Positions 20,457 through 33,533 of a stretch of DNA of 64,000 bases are shown in pieces; the stretch's first letter is position 1, and each line of letters begins with the position of its first letter. The notes beneath the pieces were generated by a model. It was not told the DNA's origin. It was given only the letters and a program-made list of their open reading frames with translations, and made no database searches. The position numbers and the translations under genes were made by a program. The DNA is from Incurvaria masculella (taxonomy: Eukaryota > Arthropoda > Insecta > Lepidoptera > Incurvariidae). The stretch is from assembly GCA_946894095.1 (NCBI GenBank), contig OX335653.1:9119001-9183000 (forward strand), given 5' to 3'.

Positions 20457-22456
20457 TGTGTCACACGCCCTAAAAAGGAGCCAGGTGTCAAGGGATACAT
20501 GGAAGACGGTAATTCTTGGAGAAGTTTTTTTAGTAAAACAAGCTATACTCCAATAGTTAGGTTAGGGTCAGTCGTGCGCGGTTGTTTTTTTGGGATATTT
20601 TTCGAACGCACGTTAATATCTAAAGCCTTATTGAAAAAATATCCCGTGAACGGTATTGGCAAGGGAATTCACGTTAATAAATAAAAAGCCATATCCTTGC
20701 TCACGGACGGTTACGTGGGAATCCGTGTTATAAATCTAAGCCTTATCCCGCATCTAGGTGTTCAGTCACAAATCATGCCGACACAGTACTTAGGTTAGAT
20801 TCGTTTTGGTATGTTTATTTAAGTTTTAGTATATGTCTTGTTCTTGGAAAATGTTGTCTTTGAAAAAAATATATATATTTTGTCTTTTAAAAAATGTGCT
20901 TGTGTCACAATGTACTATTGGGTACACGTGTGTCCTGGGCGATATGGAACGCGGTCGAGTTAACGTTCTTTGTTATAAATTGAAGCCTTATCGACTCACC
21001 GGTGCGCGGTTTTTTATGGTATTTTTGAAACGCACGTTAAACGCCCAAGCCTTATTCAAAATATCCCGCAGGACGGTTTGTTGAGAATCCTGCGTAGCAA
21101 AAATAAAGCCTTATCTCTCAAACTTATGTGTACGGTCACTCTTGTGTCGTCACAGCTGGAGGCGGTTGTAGAACCTCCATATAAATATAAGCCTTATCTA
21201 CACTCCACATTGTTCGAATCCGTTAAAATCAGTTCGACAAATTCTTAGTTAGGTTAGGGTCTTTCACAGACGTCCGCGAAGCAAACCAGCCTCGCGTTCG
21301 TCGGGTTTTTTTCTTCTCTCTCTTTCTTTTACCTCCACCTCACTTAACCTCACCCCACCTAGTATGATAGATAATTTAAAAGAAAGGATACGACAGGATA
21401 AGTGAATGATGATGTAAGCAAGTGGTTCCTACCCTTTTCCTCATATCTGTCCTCTGTCACTAGCAAGTGGTCTCAACCGAGTCACTTACGTAGACAAGGC
21501 ATACAGCGCATTCACCGCGCTTTATTTTATGTTAGTTCTTTTGGTTATTCTCTATTATTTTTTTTTCTTTTCTTTTTTTCTTTTAACAGCTATAGTGTAC
21601 TGTAACGGGCAATACGTCGCGTCAGACACGTTCAGCTGAAAACACATAATGGTGTATTTCGTGATAGATGCCGCCTCCCATGAGGGGGGCAAAATTCTAT
21701 AGAATCTCTAGGTGCAGGCCATACCCCATTTAACGCTTCTCGACAGGCGGTGCACGAGGCACCTACCTAGGGCCAAGATGAGACACGAGACAGTTCGCGT
21801 GTCTTGATCTGAAGGGGTTTTATGAGTTCTCACTCTGAGGCTCACCAATTACAACCAGTTTTTTTTATGTTAAGTCGGCATAATAAGACTGGTTGGGTTG
21901 CATTATTTAGTTTTAAGTTCCAAACAACCATACCCTCCCAACACATGTTCTCTGTACATACCTGTATATAAAAATACTTATAAGTCGTATTTAGATAAAA
22001 TTTACTCTAGGTAAGAACAAGGATATGACATTTATAAAGCGTCCCTTATAAAAAGGCACTTATTATTTTGGATTTTGAGCGTCTACGGGTTAAATGTTAT
22101 GACGTTTCCCATAGGATTCTATTCGGTTAATGTAAACCATTTTGAAGACTGCTGAGTCTTATTTGCCAAATCATTTCATGTGTCTCAAAACGCGTTCGTG
22201 AGTGTTGGTAAAACTTTCGTATTAATTGTACAATTGTAAATATTGCTAATTTTAGTTTAAACTTAAATTAATTTATAGGCGCACAATAGCGACCAATAAG
22301 AGTAGGAACTCTAAATAAATATGGCATAGTGAGCCACTGAACATATAAACTCTCGGAAAGACAAAATTAAACACGGATTTTGAGAAAATTCTAATTGTAT
22401 TAAGATATAAACATGCTAATTATATAAATACAATTAAAATACTTAAGCGTAGGTAC

Positions 22457-22494
<38 letters not shown>

Positions 22495-24523
22495 CGCGTT
22501 CAGAGTGACACATCTTAAGTAGGATGTCGCTAGACACAATTATAGTATTTAGAAAGTATACGGAATGTTAGAAATATAATGTCCGGAACACACAGTGGTT
22601 CCTACTATCGCTTTAATAATGCTGGTGGACACAACTTCGCTTAATAATGTTTTCTCATACTTGTCTTATACTTTTTATTAATAATGAAAGTCAACTTAAA
22701 GGATATAAGTCATTGGGCTGTGGCTTCCATAGGATTGTAAATATGTGTTAGCTTGTACATGTGTGTAAATATTTTACTGATTGATAAAAATGTTACTTAT
22801 ATGTTAATGTCATAACACTGTGTTCGATATTAATTCTATTTCTGTTGTCATTTAGATGTTTTAGCATTCCATTGGGCTTGGCTTATAGTATTGTAAACCT
22901 GTTGAATGTCTAGAAATTTAAAACAGTTTTGCCAATCGATATCACATTGATGTAAAGATTATCATTAGTAACATTTTGGTTAGCTTCAGTATTAATTATT
23001 ACTTTTGCACTGTCAATTATAGTTCAGCAATTAATGTTATAGTCACTGTGACATTCTGGTCACTTTGTTAAATGTCTAGGGTACTTAAATTCTTTTTTTT
23101 TTTGCTTGTTTTTTTTTGTTTTTTAAGTAACCGGGTATTGTAGCGTCCGCCGCGCCGCCTTATGACGTAACGATACCAGGGGCGAGATTATCTTTTTGCA
23201 TTGAGTGCGAGACAAGGACGCAACGGCATCGCTCCCAGCAAGGTGCGAGCGAGATGCTGCACCGGATCTCGGCACTGGTGCACAAACAGCGCCGTTTGAG
23301 TTAAATTCGTTAGACACAAGACAAGGACGCAACAGCAGCGCTCCCAGCAAGGTGCAAGCGAGATGCTGCACCGGATCTCGCCACTGGGGCCTTAGCGACG
23401 CCGATTGGGAATGTCGAAACACGCGGCAATCCTCCGCCGCGCCGCCCGCGGGACACGGGCAGAAGCGGGCAGCACCTTGAGACGCACGGTCGCGCCACGT
23501 GCTCCGACGAGTGCGGGTCCCGAGGCCGCGGAGTCAGGCGACATGAACAAAATGTGAAAACTTTCGCTCCCAAAAGTTGGTTGAGCTGTCCGCGTACCAC
23601 CCTTCGCGAATATCGGTGCGCCCGCCGTGCCGCCGTGTTCCGTATCCGTGTGAGCAGCCGGGCGTGATCTACTTCGAGGCCACACCCACGCCTTCCGATG
23701 TCTTCAGCCCGTGGACCAGCAGCCACAGCCTCCGCCGTGCCCTGTCACAGTCGCCGGTCCGACATCTTCAACACGTAGACCCACCACCACAGCGTCGCCG
23801 TACGCCCGCTGGATCCCCGCACGGTACCTATACTCTAACGCCAGCCCCCCCTGTAGAAATCTACGATGAAACCGCAAAGAGCGTCTATCAGGACCACCCA
23901 TTGAAGCAGAACACCGCCCATTCGACTACGCACGACCTCGGACCCACCCCGAGCTCCCGGCATGGAACCCCGGCCATTTGGATATTAGGTTAGGCTAAGG
24001 CCGTGTTAGAACACCGCCTTGATTGTTAATTATTTATAGTCTTCTTTGTGCTTCTAAATATAGGCTATTTTAGGTAGATGGTTAGATCGCCACAGCCCAA
24101 TTTTCTTAATTTGTAGGTGTCTTAAATAGGACAATGCCAGGGTGTATTTTTGATTGTCTGTTTGTGTTTTGTGCCTCAAATGGTCTATAATTTATTACAT
24201 CTTTTCTTGTACCTACTGTAGTCTGTTAATTCGCTATTCATCGATTCCCTACAAATTCACCCATTCCCAACCTGTGAACAGCCTCCCCCACACGCTGCAG
24301 AGCTGCCACCAAGTACATTCATGAGATCCCTCCTCTACACATCACACTTTATACACCGGCGTAACCACCTGGATATCTTGTAGCCTAATTAAATTACAAC
24401 GAACCACCGGAAGATCCCTGGGCCCTTGAAACCCTATGTATGTCTGTCGGTCTGTCCGTGGCAACCACTCCTACTTACTCATTTCTTCTAATGCATCACA
24501 CCCTTTAAATTAACAAGGCTACA
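20457..24523 (+). repeat. Long terminal repeat C (shared by units 2 and 3)
   Basis: Single LTR between unit 2 pol and unit 3 leader. No difference from LTR B was noticed. The alternative 5' end is 20486. Confidence 0.75.
20574..21202 (+). other. Pseudoknot-like module array, LTR C copy
   Basis: Same seven modules, 254 nt after the pol stop of unit 2. I saw no sequence change from the other copies. Confidence 0.75.
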
Positions 24524-24525
24524 AT

Positions 24526-24540
24526 TGGCACCCGAACTGG
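24526..24540 (+). promoter_or_regulatory. Primer binding site, unit 3
   Basis: Identical site two bases after LTR C. Confidence 0.75.
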
Positions 24541-25312
24541 TTTATTTTAATTTCCTATTTGTATATATTAATTAAATTTATTTTATTATGGTACGCCTCA
24601 CTTGTTTTATACACTACAAATTAACTCTCCATTTCAGCCCTGACGGTAAGCAAATAGCGAATTAACAAAACTGAATATTAAATGTGTCAATAACGAGTTG
24701 TGTCCACCAACGTAATAGGTATATAGGTACTTACGCACGTTATTTCATTTTAGAATATCGAGTCTTGCAATAGCGCACGAAAGCGGTAACTCTCGCTCTT
24801 ATAGGTGTGCACTGTTTCCTTAGGTTTTTAGGTCATCATATGTTGGAAGCCGAGAGCAGAGCATATTCTTTGTCCTTCCCTCATTTCTTATAAATATAGC
24901 TTATAGCACGTTGCGCGTGGAGAGCACGCGAGCACGTGAGTACGCGACCAGCCAGTCCCTCGATCCGGAACTTCTTGGGTTAGTATGAAACAACGAAATA
25001 TAAAAAACTGAAATGTGCTGTTTTATTTAAGTGTATAATTTTATGTGTTCTTGATGCTCATGTATTGTGTGTGTAAATAACGTGTGTAAATTTTTTTTTC
25101 TTCTCGCTTTAATCTCTTGCGTTGACCACGTAGGTTATATTTGAAAGTCAGGTTAACTACGTGTCTATTGTTAATCACTCATTAAAACAAACCTTAATCT
25201 GTAGTTATCAGGCTTTCGTCTCGTTCGATCTAGTCGCGTCTCGAGTTAACGGAAATTTACGTAAATTTTTTTTTTAACTCATTTTTAAGTAATTTATTAT
25301 AGGTACCACAAA

Positions 25313-26656
25313 ATGGAAAGCCAGGACCATTCTGTGTTCATTGACATGCCAGAGGACCAATTAATGATGTATGACAATCAATCCATAAATTCACAGTCGG
25401 AGGTTAATGTTGTAACACGTAGTGGTGGTGATTATGGACCCAGTTTTTTTTCCTTGGATAACGAATCCAACCAGTCATCTTCAAGTACCGTGGTAAAACC
25501 AGAAGGTCTCCACGAAAATTGTGTGTTCAATAAACATTACTACAACTTATCGTCCTGGAATCTAAAATATAGTGGTGAAACAGATGTACGTGAATTCATT
25601 GCCCGTGTCGAAGAGCTTACTTATGCGCGGAAATCTAACTATGACATCGTACTGAGATGTTTCATTGATTTGTTGTCGGGCACTGCTTTGAAATGGTTCC
25701 GTACCGTGAGGGATGGAGTTACGAATTGGGACCAGCTTAAGAAAGCCTTGTTAGAGGAGTACGATAATATCGACTACGTTTTCGACACGGAATCCCGTAT
25801 TCGCTCGTTAAAACAAAAACCTAACCAGAAGTTGTCAGATTTTGTAACAGATGTGAATGATTTGGCAAATAAAATCAAGGGTCAAATTTCCGATATCATG
25901 CTTTTCGAAATAATAAAACGAAATATGTTACCTAAGTACAATCAATGTCTGATTTACGGTACGATTAAAAATACTTGCGACCTTCTGGCGTATGGTAAGA
26001 AAATTGAACGTTTTAATAATGAGGCCCCCTTCAGTAATATCAAATCAGAGGTGTCCAAAGTTAACAGTTATATTCCTAAAGCCGAGACAGTGTCGACTTC
26101 AAACACAAACGCTTGTCTCAAATGTAAAAATACGGGCCATTCTTTTAAAAACTGCCCGAATATTTTAATACCTATCTGCTTTGACTGCGGCAAGCTAAAT
26201 GTCACGTCCAAAAATTGTCCCACATGTGCCGCGAAAGATAATCAAAATTCGAGGTCTACGCCTCAGCCCCACTCTCGGTTCACATCTCGTGCTGAAGTGT
26301 CACACCCACGCAGCGGACAACAATACCCGCCGTGGTTTAACAATAATGCAGGCCAATTTAGTGTTAGGCAACAGAATCCTCCAACTTATATTAACAACGC
26401 CAACAATAATAATTTTAATGGCGGTCAACATCCTCGTTTTAGGCCAGTCTATTCAGGCCAATACAATAACTCTTACCGTCCTAGGGGTCAACAATACCGA
26501 CCTTATTATCCGAACGCGAGTCACCCCCCGGCGACTCACTTTCACTCATCGAACTACGCCGATAGCGCACGCGAGCTGCCGCATAACAATATTCGAGCGA
26601 TCGAGGCCCCCCCATCCCCCCCTCAATCTTCCGCTTCTCATACAAAAAACGGGTAA
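25313..26656 (+). CDS. gag: Gag polyprotein, unit 3
   Basis: Open over 447 codons. It carries Pro at the position variable in unit 2 and Gln at the position variable in unit 1, so it looks like the common ancestor of the other two at both sites. Confidence 0.93.
   Translation: MESQDHSVFIDMPEDQLMMYDNQSINSQSEVNVVTRSGGDYGPSFFSLDNESNQSSSSTVVKPEGLHENCVFNKHYYNLSSWNLKYSGETDVREFIARVEELTYARKSNYDIVLRCFIDLLSGTALKWFRTVRDGVTNWDQLKKALLEEYDNIDYVFDTESRIRSLKQKPNQKLSDFVTDVNDLANKIKGQISDIMLFEIIKRNMLPKYNQCLIYGTIKNTCDLLAYGKKIERFNNEAPFSNIKSEVSKVNSYIPKAETVSTSNTNACLKCKNTGHSFKNCPNILIPICFDCGKLNVTSKNCPTCAAKDNQNSRSTPQPHSRFTSRAEVSHPRSGQQYPPWFNNNAGQFSVRQQNPPTYINNANNNNFNGGQHPRFRPVYSGQYNNSYRPRGQQYRPYYPNASHPPATHFHSSNYADSARELPHNNIRAIEAPPSPPQSSASHTKNG
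26644..26650 (+). promoter_or_regulatory. -1 frameshift site A_AAA_AAC, unit 3
   Basis: Same heptamer ahead of GGG TAA; pol frame open from here. Confidence 0.75.
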
Positions 26657-29600
26657 ACGCACCGGCGACTTATACCTCCTCGGAAGAATGGCATGACTGG
26701 TTAAAATTTGTTCATGACTTTCCGAAAGTTAGCCCGGTGCTATCAAACCAACATGGCGATAGGAGGCCTTACGTTCATTTCAAGTTAAATAATAAGGATT
26801 TTACAGCTCTATTAGATAGTGGAGCCGAGATAAATGTGTTTGGTAATAATTCACATCTTGAAATACTGAATATGGGATATACTTTAGACGAGTCCAAAAT
26901 TTGTTCCGCCTCTACGGCAGACGGGACTAAACAATTTAGTCCAGGCTCAATCCATTGCAATATCGTGGTCGACGGCATTGAAATTCCACTTACTTTTGAA
27001 GTTATTCCAGAAATTAAATCTGATTGCATTTTAGGCACAGAATTTTGGGAAAAGTCCGGTCTATCAAAAAAAATTTCCGGCTATATAAATAAAAAAATCA
27101 CTTTCTCCATTCCGTCAGAATTTCAGATTTCTTCATTAAACATTGATGGGGCCATTAAAAAAATTAAAGATATTATTTCCAGCTTAGATATCATTAAAAG
27201 TAAAATTTCTAGCTTTAACAGCCCCCGTTCGAGCAAACATTATAAGTTGTTGGATGAATCACTTACTAAGTTATTGTTAGCTTTGGACGACATTCCGTCT
27301 AATAATAACCCGGACATTAAGTCGGCCCGCAAAATAGCCGTCGCTTCTGTGCAAGAGTCAATAGATGTCTTAGAACGCAAAGCGTATCGGCCGAATTCTC
27401 CCCCGCCCACCCTCCCTACGTACGTGCCGCTCGCGTCGGTCGGTGAAACCAAGCCTTCTTCCGGAGCGCTCAATGCCACACATCGCGCTCAGAGCGCACA
27501 GCCCCCGCATTCTGTTTCTAACGCGCAACAGCTGCATTCTATTTCTAACTCGAGTAATTGTAAACTTTCTCCAGATGAACAATTAATATTAAATAAAACG
27601 ATAGAAAAGTTTGAGTCCATATCTTTTGAAAAATGTGGCCTAGGTCGAACGCATCTTCTTGAATATGAAATTGATACGGAAGGTCCTCCAATCAAACAAA
27701 GGTTCTATCGCATGTCACCCTACAAACAAAAGTTAGTGGACCAATTAATAGATGAAATGATAGACTTGGATGTTCTGGAACCATCATCGTCACCCTGGGC
27801 CAGTCCTGTGTTAGTAGTACCCAAGAAGGACAACTCCTTCCGCCTTTGCATGGACTCTCGTAAACTAAACGCTGTTACAAAAAAATGTAGTTATCCTCTC
27901 CCTCGCATAGATAACATTCTTGATAATTTAAAGGACGCAAAATATATTTCTTCCATTGACTTATCTAAGGCATTTCTTCAGCTCCCTCTGGCAGAATCGG
28001 CTAAGGAAAAGACAGCGATTATCTCACAGGGCCGAGGCTTATTACAATTTAAGGTGGTCCCTTTTGGGCTATCTAACGCACCCCAGAATTTACAACGCCT
28101 GGTCGATGCGTTACTACCAGGTGCAGAATTCGATGACCATGTGTTTGGTTATCTAGACGATCTGATAATAATTTCCAACAATTTTGCAGACCATATTTCC
28201 TACCTTGACAAAGTTTACGAACGTTTACATTTCGCTAACCTAACAGTTAACCTAAAGAAGTGTGAATTTCTAAAATCTGAGCTGAAATATCTTGGTTACA
28301 TTATAAACGAGCTCGGCTTAAAGACTGACCCAGCCAAAGTGGAGGCAGTGAAAAACTTTCCAACACCCAAATGTGTCAAAGATGTACGCAGTTTCTTAGG
28401 GCTAGCTTCCTATTACCGCCGTTTCATCAAAGATTTCTCTACTATTGCGGCGCCCCTGTCCAAACTCACAAGTTCCATCTCTGAAAAATATTCAAAATTT
28501 AATTGGACACCTGAGGCAGAGGCAGCCTTCGTAAAATTAAAATCCGCCCTCACTTCAGCCCCAGTTTTATGTGTTCCTAATTTTGAAGCCCCCTTTTTCC
28601 TCCACTGTGATGCAAGTTTAGTGGGAATTGGTTCAGCAGTTGTACAAAAGGACGCAAATTTTCAGGAACACCCCGTAGCTTACTATTCGAGAACGCTAAC
28701 AAAACAAGAGCAAGGTTTTTCTACCACCGAAAGGGAATTACTTAGTATTGTGGAAGCTACCACACATTTTAGACATTACCTAGAAGGAACTCATTTCACG
28801 ATTGTGACTGACCATGAAAGCTTGAAATGGTTATATAAACTCGAGAACCCCACGGGCAGGCTCGCCCGTTGGTCTACTAGGCTCTCGCAATTCTCCTTTG
28901 ATATCGTCCACAAGAAAGGCAAACTCCATGTTGTCCCGGACGCGTTGTCACGTATTAAGATCGAAAGTGTAAACTCATCCAACCCAAACGTTCCTATAAC
29001 TGATGAGTGGTTTTTGAAAATAAAAAATAGTATACAAAAATCACCCGCTAGTTACCCGAACTTTAGGTTGGAAGACGATAAGCTCTTTCGTTTTTGCAAA
29101 CCTAAATTCAATCTTTTAAATTCATTTTCATGGAAAGAAGTTATTCCCGCTGACCATATTAAACAGCTAGTAACTGCTACTCACGAGAGCCCTCTATCGG
29201 CACACCTTGGCCCATTTAAATGTTTTAAAAAGTTACAACTGAATTATTACTGGCCCAACATGTTCCCTTCAATCAAATCAATCTTAAGTTCGTGTGAAGT
29301 TTGTTTGGCATTTAAAGCTAATAATCAGCTACCCCATGGTAAAATGTTATTTCAGAAGAAGGTCTACGCTCCAATGCAAACACTAAGTTGCGATCTCATT
29401 GGTCCTCTGCCGAGGTCTTATTCAGGACACGCATACTTGCTTACGGTAGTTGACATTTTCTCCAAATTTGTATGGTTATGCCCACTTAGAAAAGCCAATA
29501 GTAAGTCAATAATTAAATTCATTGAAAATGAGATTTTCCTAGTCTATGGCGTGCCATATTGTATGATAAGTGATAATGGCGTGCAGTTCGTCTCTAACGA

Positions 29601-30225
29601 GTTTCAGGCACTTTTAAAAAGGTATAATATCCCTAAATTTTTCAAAAATTGTGTCTATTTCCCACAAAACAATCCAGTGGAAAGACACAATCGTACCATT
29701 GAATTAGCCATTGCTTCTTATGTTGAGACAGACCATAGAAACTGGACTAAAAATTTACCTAAGATTCAGGCAGCTTTAAATAGCCATGTCAGCTTAGCCC
29801 ACGGGTTTTCACCCAATTTTGTAATGACAGGTAGAGAACTCATCTTCGATGGTCGATTCCATAAATTTGCAGATTTCACTAAATTAGAGGAGTTAATTAT
29901 CGATGGTCGCGACGAATGGACCACTAGCTTAAAATCATTGGCAAGCGTTTTTCATCAAATCCAAGCGAACCTGACTCAAGCATATCAAGCTAATGCCAAA
30001 CGCTACAACCTTCGTCGTTCAGTGATACATTTCAATGTAGGTGACATAGTCTGGCGTCGATCCCATGTTCAATCGGACGCCGCTAAATTCTTTTCAAATA
30101 AATTAGCCCCTCGTTTTATTAAATCTGTGGTCCTTGAGAAAAAATCTGAAAATACATACATTTTGGGCAACATGGATGGTTCCAAGGCAGGCCTAATACA
30201 TGTGAGTGATATTATTAAATACTAA
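26650..30225 (+). CDS. pol: Pol polyprotein, unit 3
   Basis: Third intact PR-RT-RNaseH-IN frame, same motifs and length as units 1 and 2. It is followed by LTR D, which is cut off. This unit therefore lacks a complete 3' LTR and could only be mobilised through transcripts of the array, not as a free-standing copy. Confidence 0.93.
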   Translation, partial: RVNAPATYTSSEEWHDWLKFVHDFPKVSPVLSNQHGDRRPYVHFKLNNKDFTALLDSGAEINVFGNNSHLEILNMGYTLDESKICSASTADGTKQFSPGSIHCNIVVDGIEIPLTFEVIPEIKSDCILGTEFWEKSGLSKKISGYINKKITFSIPSEFQISSLNIDGAIKKIKDIISSLDIIKSKISSFNSPRSSKHYKLLDESLTKLLLALDDIPSNNNPDIKSARKIAVASVQESIDVLERKAYRPNSPPPTLPTYVPLASVGETKPSSGALNATHRAQSAQPPHSVSNAQQLHSISNSSNCKLSPDEQLILNKTIEKFESISFEKCGLGRTHLLEYEIDTEGPPIKQRFYRMSPYKQKLVDQLIDEMIDLDVLEPSSSPWASPVLVVPKKDNSFRLCMDSRKLNAVTKKCSYPLPRIDNILDNLKDAKYISSIDLSKAFLQLPLAESAKEKTAIISQGRGLLQFKVVPFGLSNAPQNLQRLVDALLPGAEFDDHVFGYLDDLIIISNNFADHISYLDKVYERLHFANLTVNLKKCEFLKSELKYLGYIINELGLKTDPAKVEAVKNFPTPKCVKDVRSFLGLASYYRRFIKDFSTIAAPLSKLTSSISEKYSKFNWTPEAEAAFVKLKSALTSAPVLCVPNFEAPFFLHCDASLVGIGSAVVQKDANFQEHPVAYYSRTLTKQEQGFSTTERELLSIVEATTHFRHYLEGTHFTIVTDHESLKWLYKLENPTGRLARWSTRLSQFSFDIVHKKGKLHVVPDALSRIKIESVNSSNPNVPITDEWFLKIKNSIQKSPASYPNFRLEDDKLFRFCKPKFNLLNSFSWKEVIPADHIKQLVTATHESPLSAHLGPFKCFKKLQLNYYWPNMFPSIKSILSSCEVCLAFKANNQLPHGKMLFQKKVYAPMQTLSCDLIGPLPRSYSGHAYLLTVVDIFSKFVWLCPLRKANSKSIIKFIENEIFLVYGVPYCMISDNGVQFVSNEFQALLKRYNIPKFFKNCVYFPQNNPVERHNRTIELAIASYVETDHRNWTKNLPKIQAALNSHVSLAHGFSPNFVMTGRELIFDGRFHKFADFTKLEELIIDGRDEWTTSLKSLASVFHQIQANLTQAYQANAKRYNLRRSVIHFNVGDIVWRRSHVQSDAAKFFSNKLAPRFIKSVVLEKKSENTYILGNMDGSKAGLIHVSDIIKY

Positions 30226-30361
30226 AAAAAAATTAATTAAAACTTTTGTTGAACTGGTTTGCATTTCTTTGATATATTTGGTCATAAATTTAAACAATAA
30301 CTTTAAGTAACAATAAGTTACAAAATTTTTAAATGGTTAAATTCTCTATTAAATTGTATCT

Positions 30362-32361
30362 TGTGTCACACGCCCTAAAAAGGAGCCAGGTGTCAAGGGA
30401 TACATGGAAGACGGTAATTCTTGGAGAAGTTTTTTTAGTAAAACAAGCTATACTCCAATAGTTAGGTTAGGGTCAGTCGTGCGCGGTTGTTTTTTTGGGA
30501 TATTTTTCGAACGCACGTTAATATCTAAAGCCTTATTGAAAAAATATCCCGTGAACGGTATTGGCAAGGGAATTCACGTTAATAAATAAAAAGCCATATC
30601 CTTGCTCACGGACGGTTACGTGGGAATCCGTGTTATAAATCTAAGCCTTATCCCGCATCTAGGTGTTCAGTCACAAATCATGCCGACACAGTACTTAGGT
30701 TAGATTCGTTTTGGTATGTTTATTTAAGTTTTAGTATATGTCTTGTTCTTGGAAAATGTTGTCTTTGAAAAAAATATATATATTTTGTCTTTTAAAAAAT
30801 GTGCTTGTGTCACAATGTACTATTGGGTACACGTGTGTCCTGGGCGATATGGAACGCGGTCGAGTTAACGTTCTTTGTTATAAATTGAAGCCTTATCGAC
30901 TCACCGGTGCGCGGTTTTTTATGGTATTTTTGAAACGCACGTTAAACGCCCAAGCCTTATTCAAAATATCCCGCAGGACGGTTTGTTGAGAATCCTGCGT
31001 AGCAAAAATAAAGCCTTATCTCTCAAACTTATGTGTACGGTCACTCTTGTGTCGTCACAGCTGGAGGCGGTTGTAGAACCTCCATATAAATATAAGCCTT
31101 ATCTACACTCCACATTGTTCGAATCCGTTAAAATCAGTTCGACAAATTCTTAGTTAGGTTAGGGTCTTTCACAGACGTCCGCGAAGCAAACCAGCCTCGC
31201 GTTCGTCGGGTTTTTTTCTTCTCTCTCTTTCTTTTACCTCCACCTCACTTAACCTCACCCCACCTAGTATGATAGATAATTTAAAAGAAAGGATACGACA
31301 GGATAAGTGAATGATGATGTAAGCAAGTGGTTCCTACCCTTTTCCTCATATCTGTCCTCTGTCACTAGCAAGTGGTCTCAACCGAGTCACTTACGTAGAC
31401 AAGGCATACAGCGCATTCACCGCGCTTTATTTTATGTTAGTTCTTTTGGTTATTCTCTATTATTTTTTTTTCTTTTCTTTTTTTCTTTTAACAGCTATAG
31501 TGTACTGTAACGGGCAATACGTCGCGTCAGACACGTTCAGCTGAAAACACATAATGGTGTATTTCGTGATAGATGCCGCCTCCCATGAGGGGGGCAAAAT
31601 TCTATAGAATCTCTAGGTGCAGGCCATACCCCATTTAACGCTTCTCGACAGGCGGTGCACGAGGCACCTACCTAGGGCCAAGATGAGACACGAGACAGTT
31701 CGCGTGTCTTGATCTGAAGGGGTTTTATGAGTTCTCACTCTGAGGCTCACCAATTACAACCAGTTTTTTTTATGTTAAGTCGGCATAATAAGACTGGTTG
31801 GGTTGCATTATTTAGTTTTAAGTTCCAAACAACCATACCCTCCCAACACATGTTCTCTGTACATACCTGTATATAAAAATACTTATAAGTCGTATTTAGA
31901 TAAAATTTACTCTAGGTAAGAACAAGGATATGACATTTATAAAGCGTCCCTTATAAAAAGGCACTTATTATTTTGGATTTTGAGCGTCTACGGGTTAAAT
32001 GTTATGACGTTTCCCATAGGATTCTATTCGGTTAATGTAAACCATTTTGAAGACTGCTGAGTCTTATTTGCCAAATCATTTCATGTGTCTCAAAACGCGT
32101 TCGTGAGTGTTGGTAAAACTTTCGTATTAATTGTACAATTGTAAATATTGCTAATTTTAGTTTAAACTTAAATTAATTTATAGGCGCACAATAGCGACCA
32201 ATAAGAGTAGGAACTCTAAATAAATATGGCATAGTGAGCCACTGAACATATAAACTCTCGGAAAGACAAAATTAAACACGGATTTTGAGAAAATTCTAAT
32301 TGTATTAAGATATAAACATGCTAATTATATAAATACAATTAAAATACTTAAGCGTAGGTAC

Positions 32362-32399
<38 letters not shown>

Positions 32400-33533
32400 C
32401 GCGTTCAGAGTGACACATCTTAAGTAGGATGTCGCTAGACACAATTATAGTATTTAGAAAGTATACGGAATGTTAGAAATATAATGTCCGGAACACACAG
32501 TGGTTCCTACTATCGCTTTAATAATGCTGGTGGACACAACTTCGCTTAATAATGTTTTCTCATACTTGTCTTATACTTTTTATTAATAATGAAAGTCAAC
32601 TTAAAGGATATAAGTCATTGGGCTGTGGCTTCCATAGGATTGTAAATATGTGTTAGCTTGTACATGTGTGTAAATATTTTACTGATTGATAAAAATGTTA
32701 CTTATATGTTAATGTCATAACACTGTGTTCGATATTAATTCTATTTCTGTTGTCATTTAGATGTTTTAGCATTCCATTGGGCTTGGCTTATAGTATTGTA
32801 AACCTGTTGAATGTCTAGAAATTTAAAACAGTTTTGCCAATCGATATCACATTGATGTAAAGATTATCATTAGTAACATTTTGGTTAGCTTCAGTATTAA
32901 TTATTACTTTTGCACTGTCAATTATAGTTCAGCAATTAATGTTATAGTCACTGTGACATTCTGGTCACTTTGTTAAATGTCTAGGGTACTTAAATTCTTT
33001 TTTTTTTTGCTTGTTTTTTTTTGTTTTTTAAGTAACCGGGTATTGTAGCGTCCGCCGCGCCGCCTTATGACGTAACGATACCAGGGGCGAGATTATCTTT
33101 TTGCATTGAGTGCGAGACAAGGACGCAACGGCATCGCTCCCAGCAAGGTGCGAGCGAGATGCTGCACCGGATCTCGGCACTGGTGCACAAACAGCGCCGT
33201 TTGAGTTAAATTCGTTAGACACAAGACAAGGACGCAACAGCAGCGCTCCCAGCAAGGTGCAAGCGAGATGCTGCACCGGATCTCGCCACTGGGGCCTTAG
33301 CGACGCCGATTGGGAATGTCGAAACACGCGGCAATCCTCCGCCGCGCCGCCCGCGGGACACGGGCAGAAGCGGGCAGCACCTTGAGACGCACGGTCGCGC
33401 CACGTGCTCCGACGAGTGCGGGTCCCGAGGCCGCGGAGTCAGGCGACATGAACAAAATGTGAAAACTTTCGCTCCCAAAAGTTGGTTGAGCTGTCCGCGT
33501 ACCACCCTTCGCGAATATCGGTGCGCCCGCCGT
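30362..33533 (+). repeat. Truncated LTR D, right end of the array
   Basis: Matches LTR C up to GCGCCCGCCGT and then changes abruptly to unrelated sequence at about 33,534. About 900 bp of LTR 3' sequence and everything downstream are missing. The break falls in the GC-rich block. Confidence 0.85.
30479..31107 (+). other. Pseudoknot-like module array, LTR D copy
   Basis: Same seven modules, 254 nt after the pol stop of unit 3. This copy survives although LTR D is cut off at 33,533. Confidence 0.75.

Larger units (their letters stand above)
1..33533 (+). mobile_element. Tandem array of a Ty3/Gypsy LTR retrotransposon (period 9,905 bp)
   Basis: Every gag, pol and LTR landmark recurs at +9,905 bp (gag ATG 5503, 15408, 25313; pol stop ends 10415, 20320, 30225). 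The array holds a 3' pol fragment, three full internal regions, three full shared LTRs and one truncated LTR. The full units are almost identical: I found two base differences in coding sequence, C/T at 6011 (T only in unit 2, Pro to Leu in gag) and A/C at 6814 (A only in unit 1, Lys versus Gln in gag). Unit sharing of single LTRs is what LTR-LTR recombination, or tandem integration of circular copies, would give. No env-like ORF follows pol. An assembly artefact cannot be excluded from sequence alone. Confidence 0.93.
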
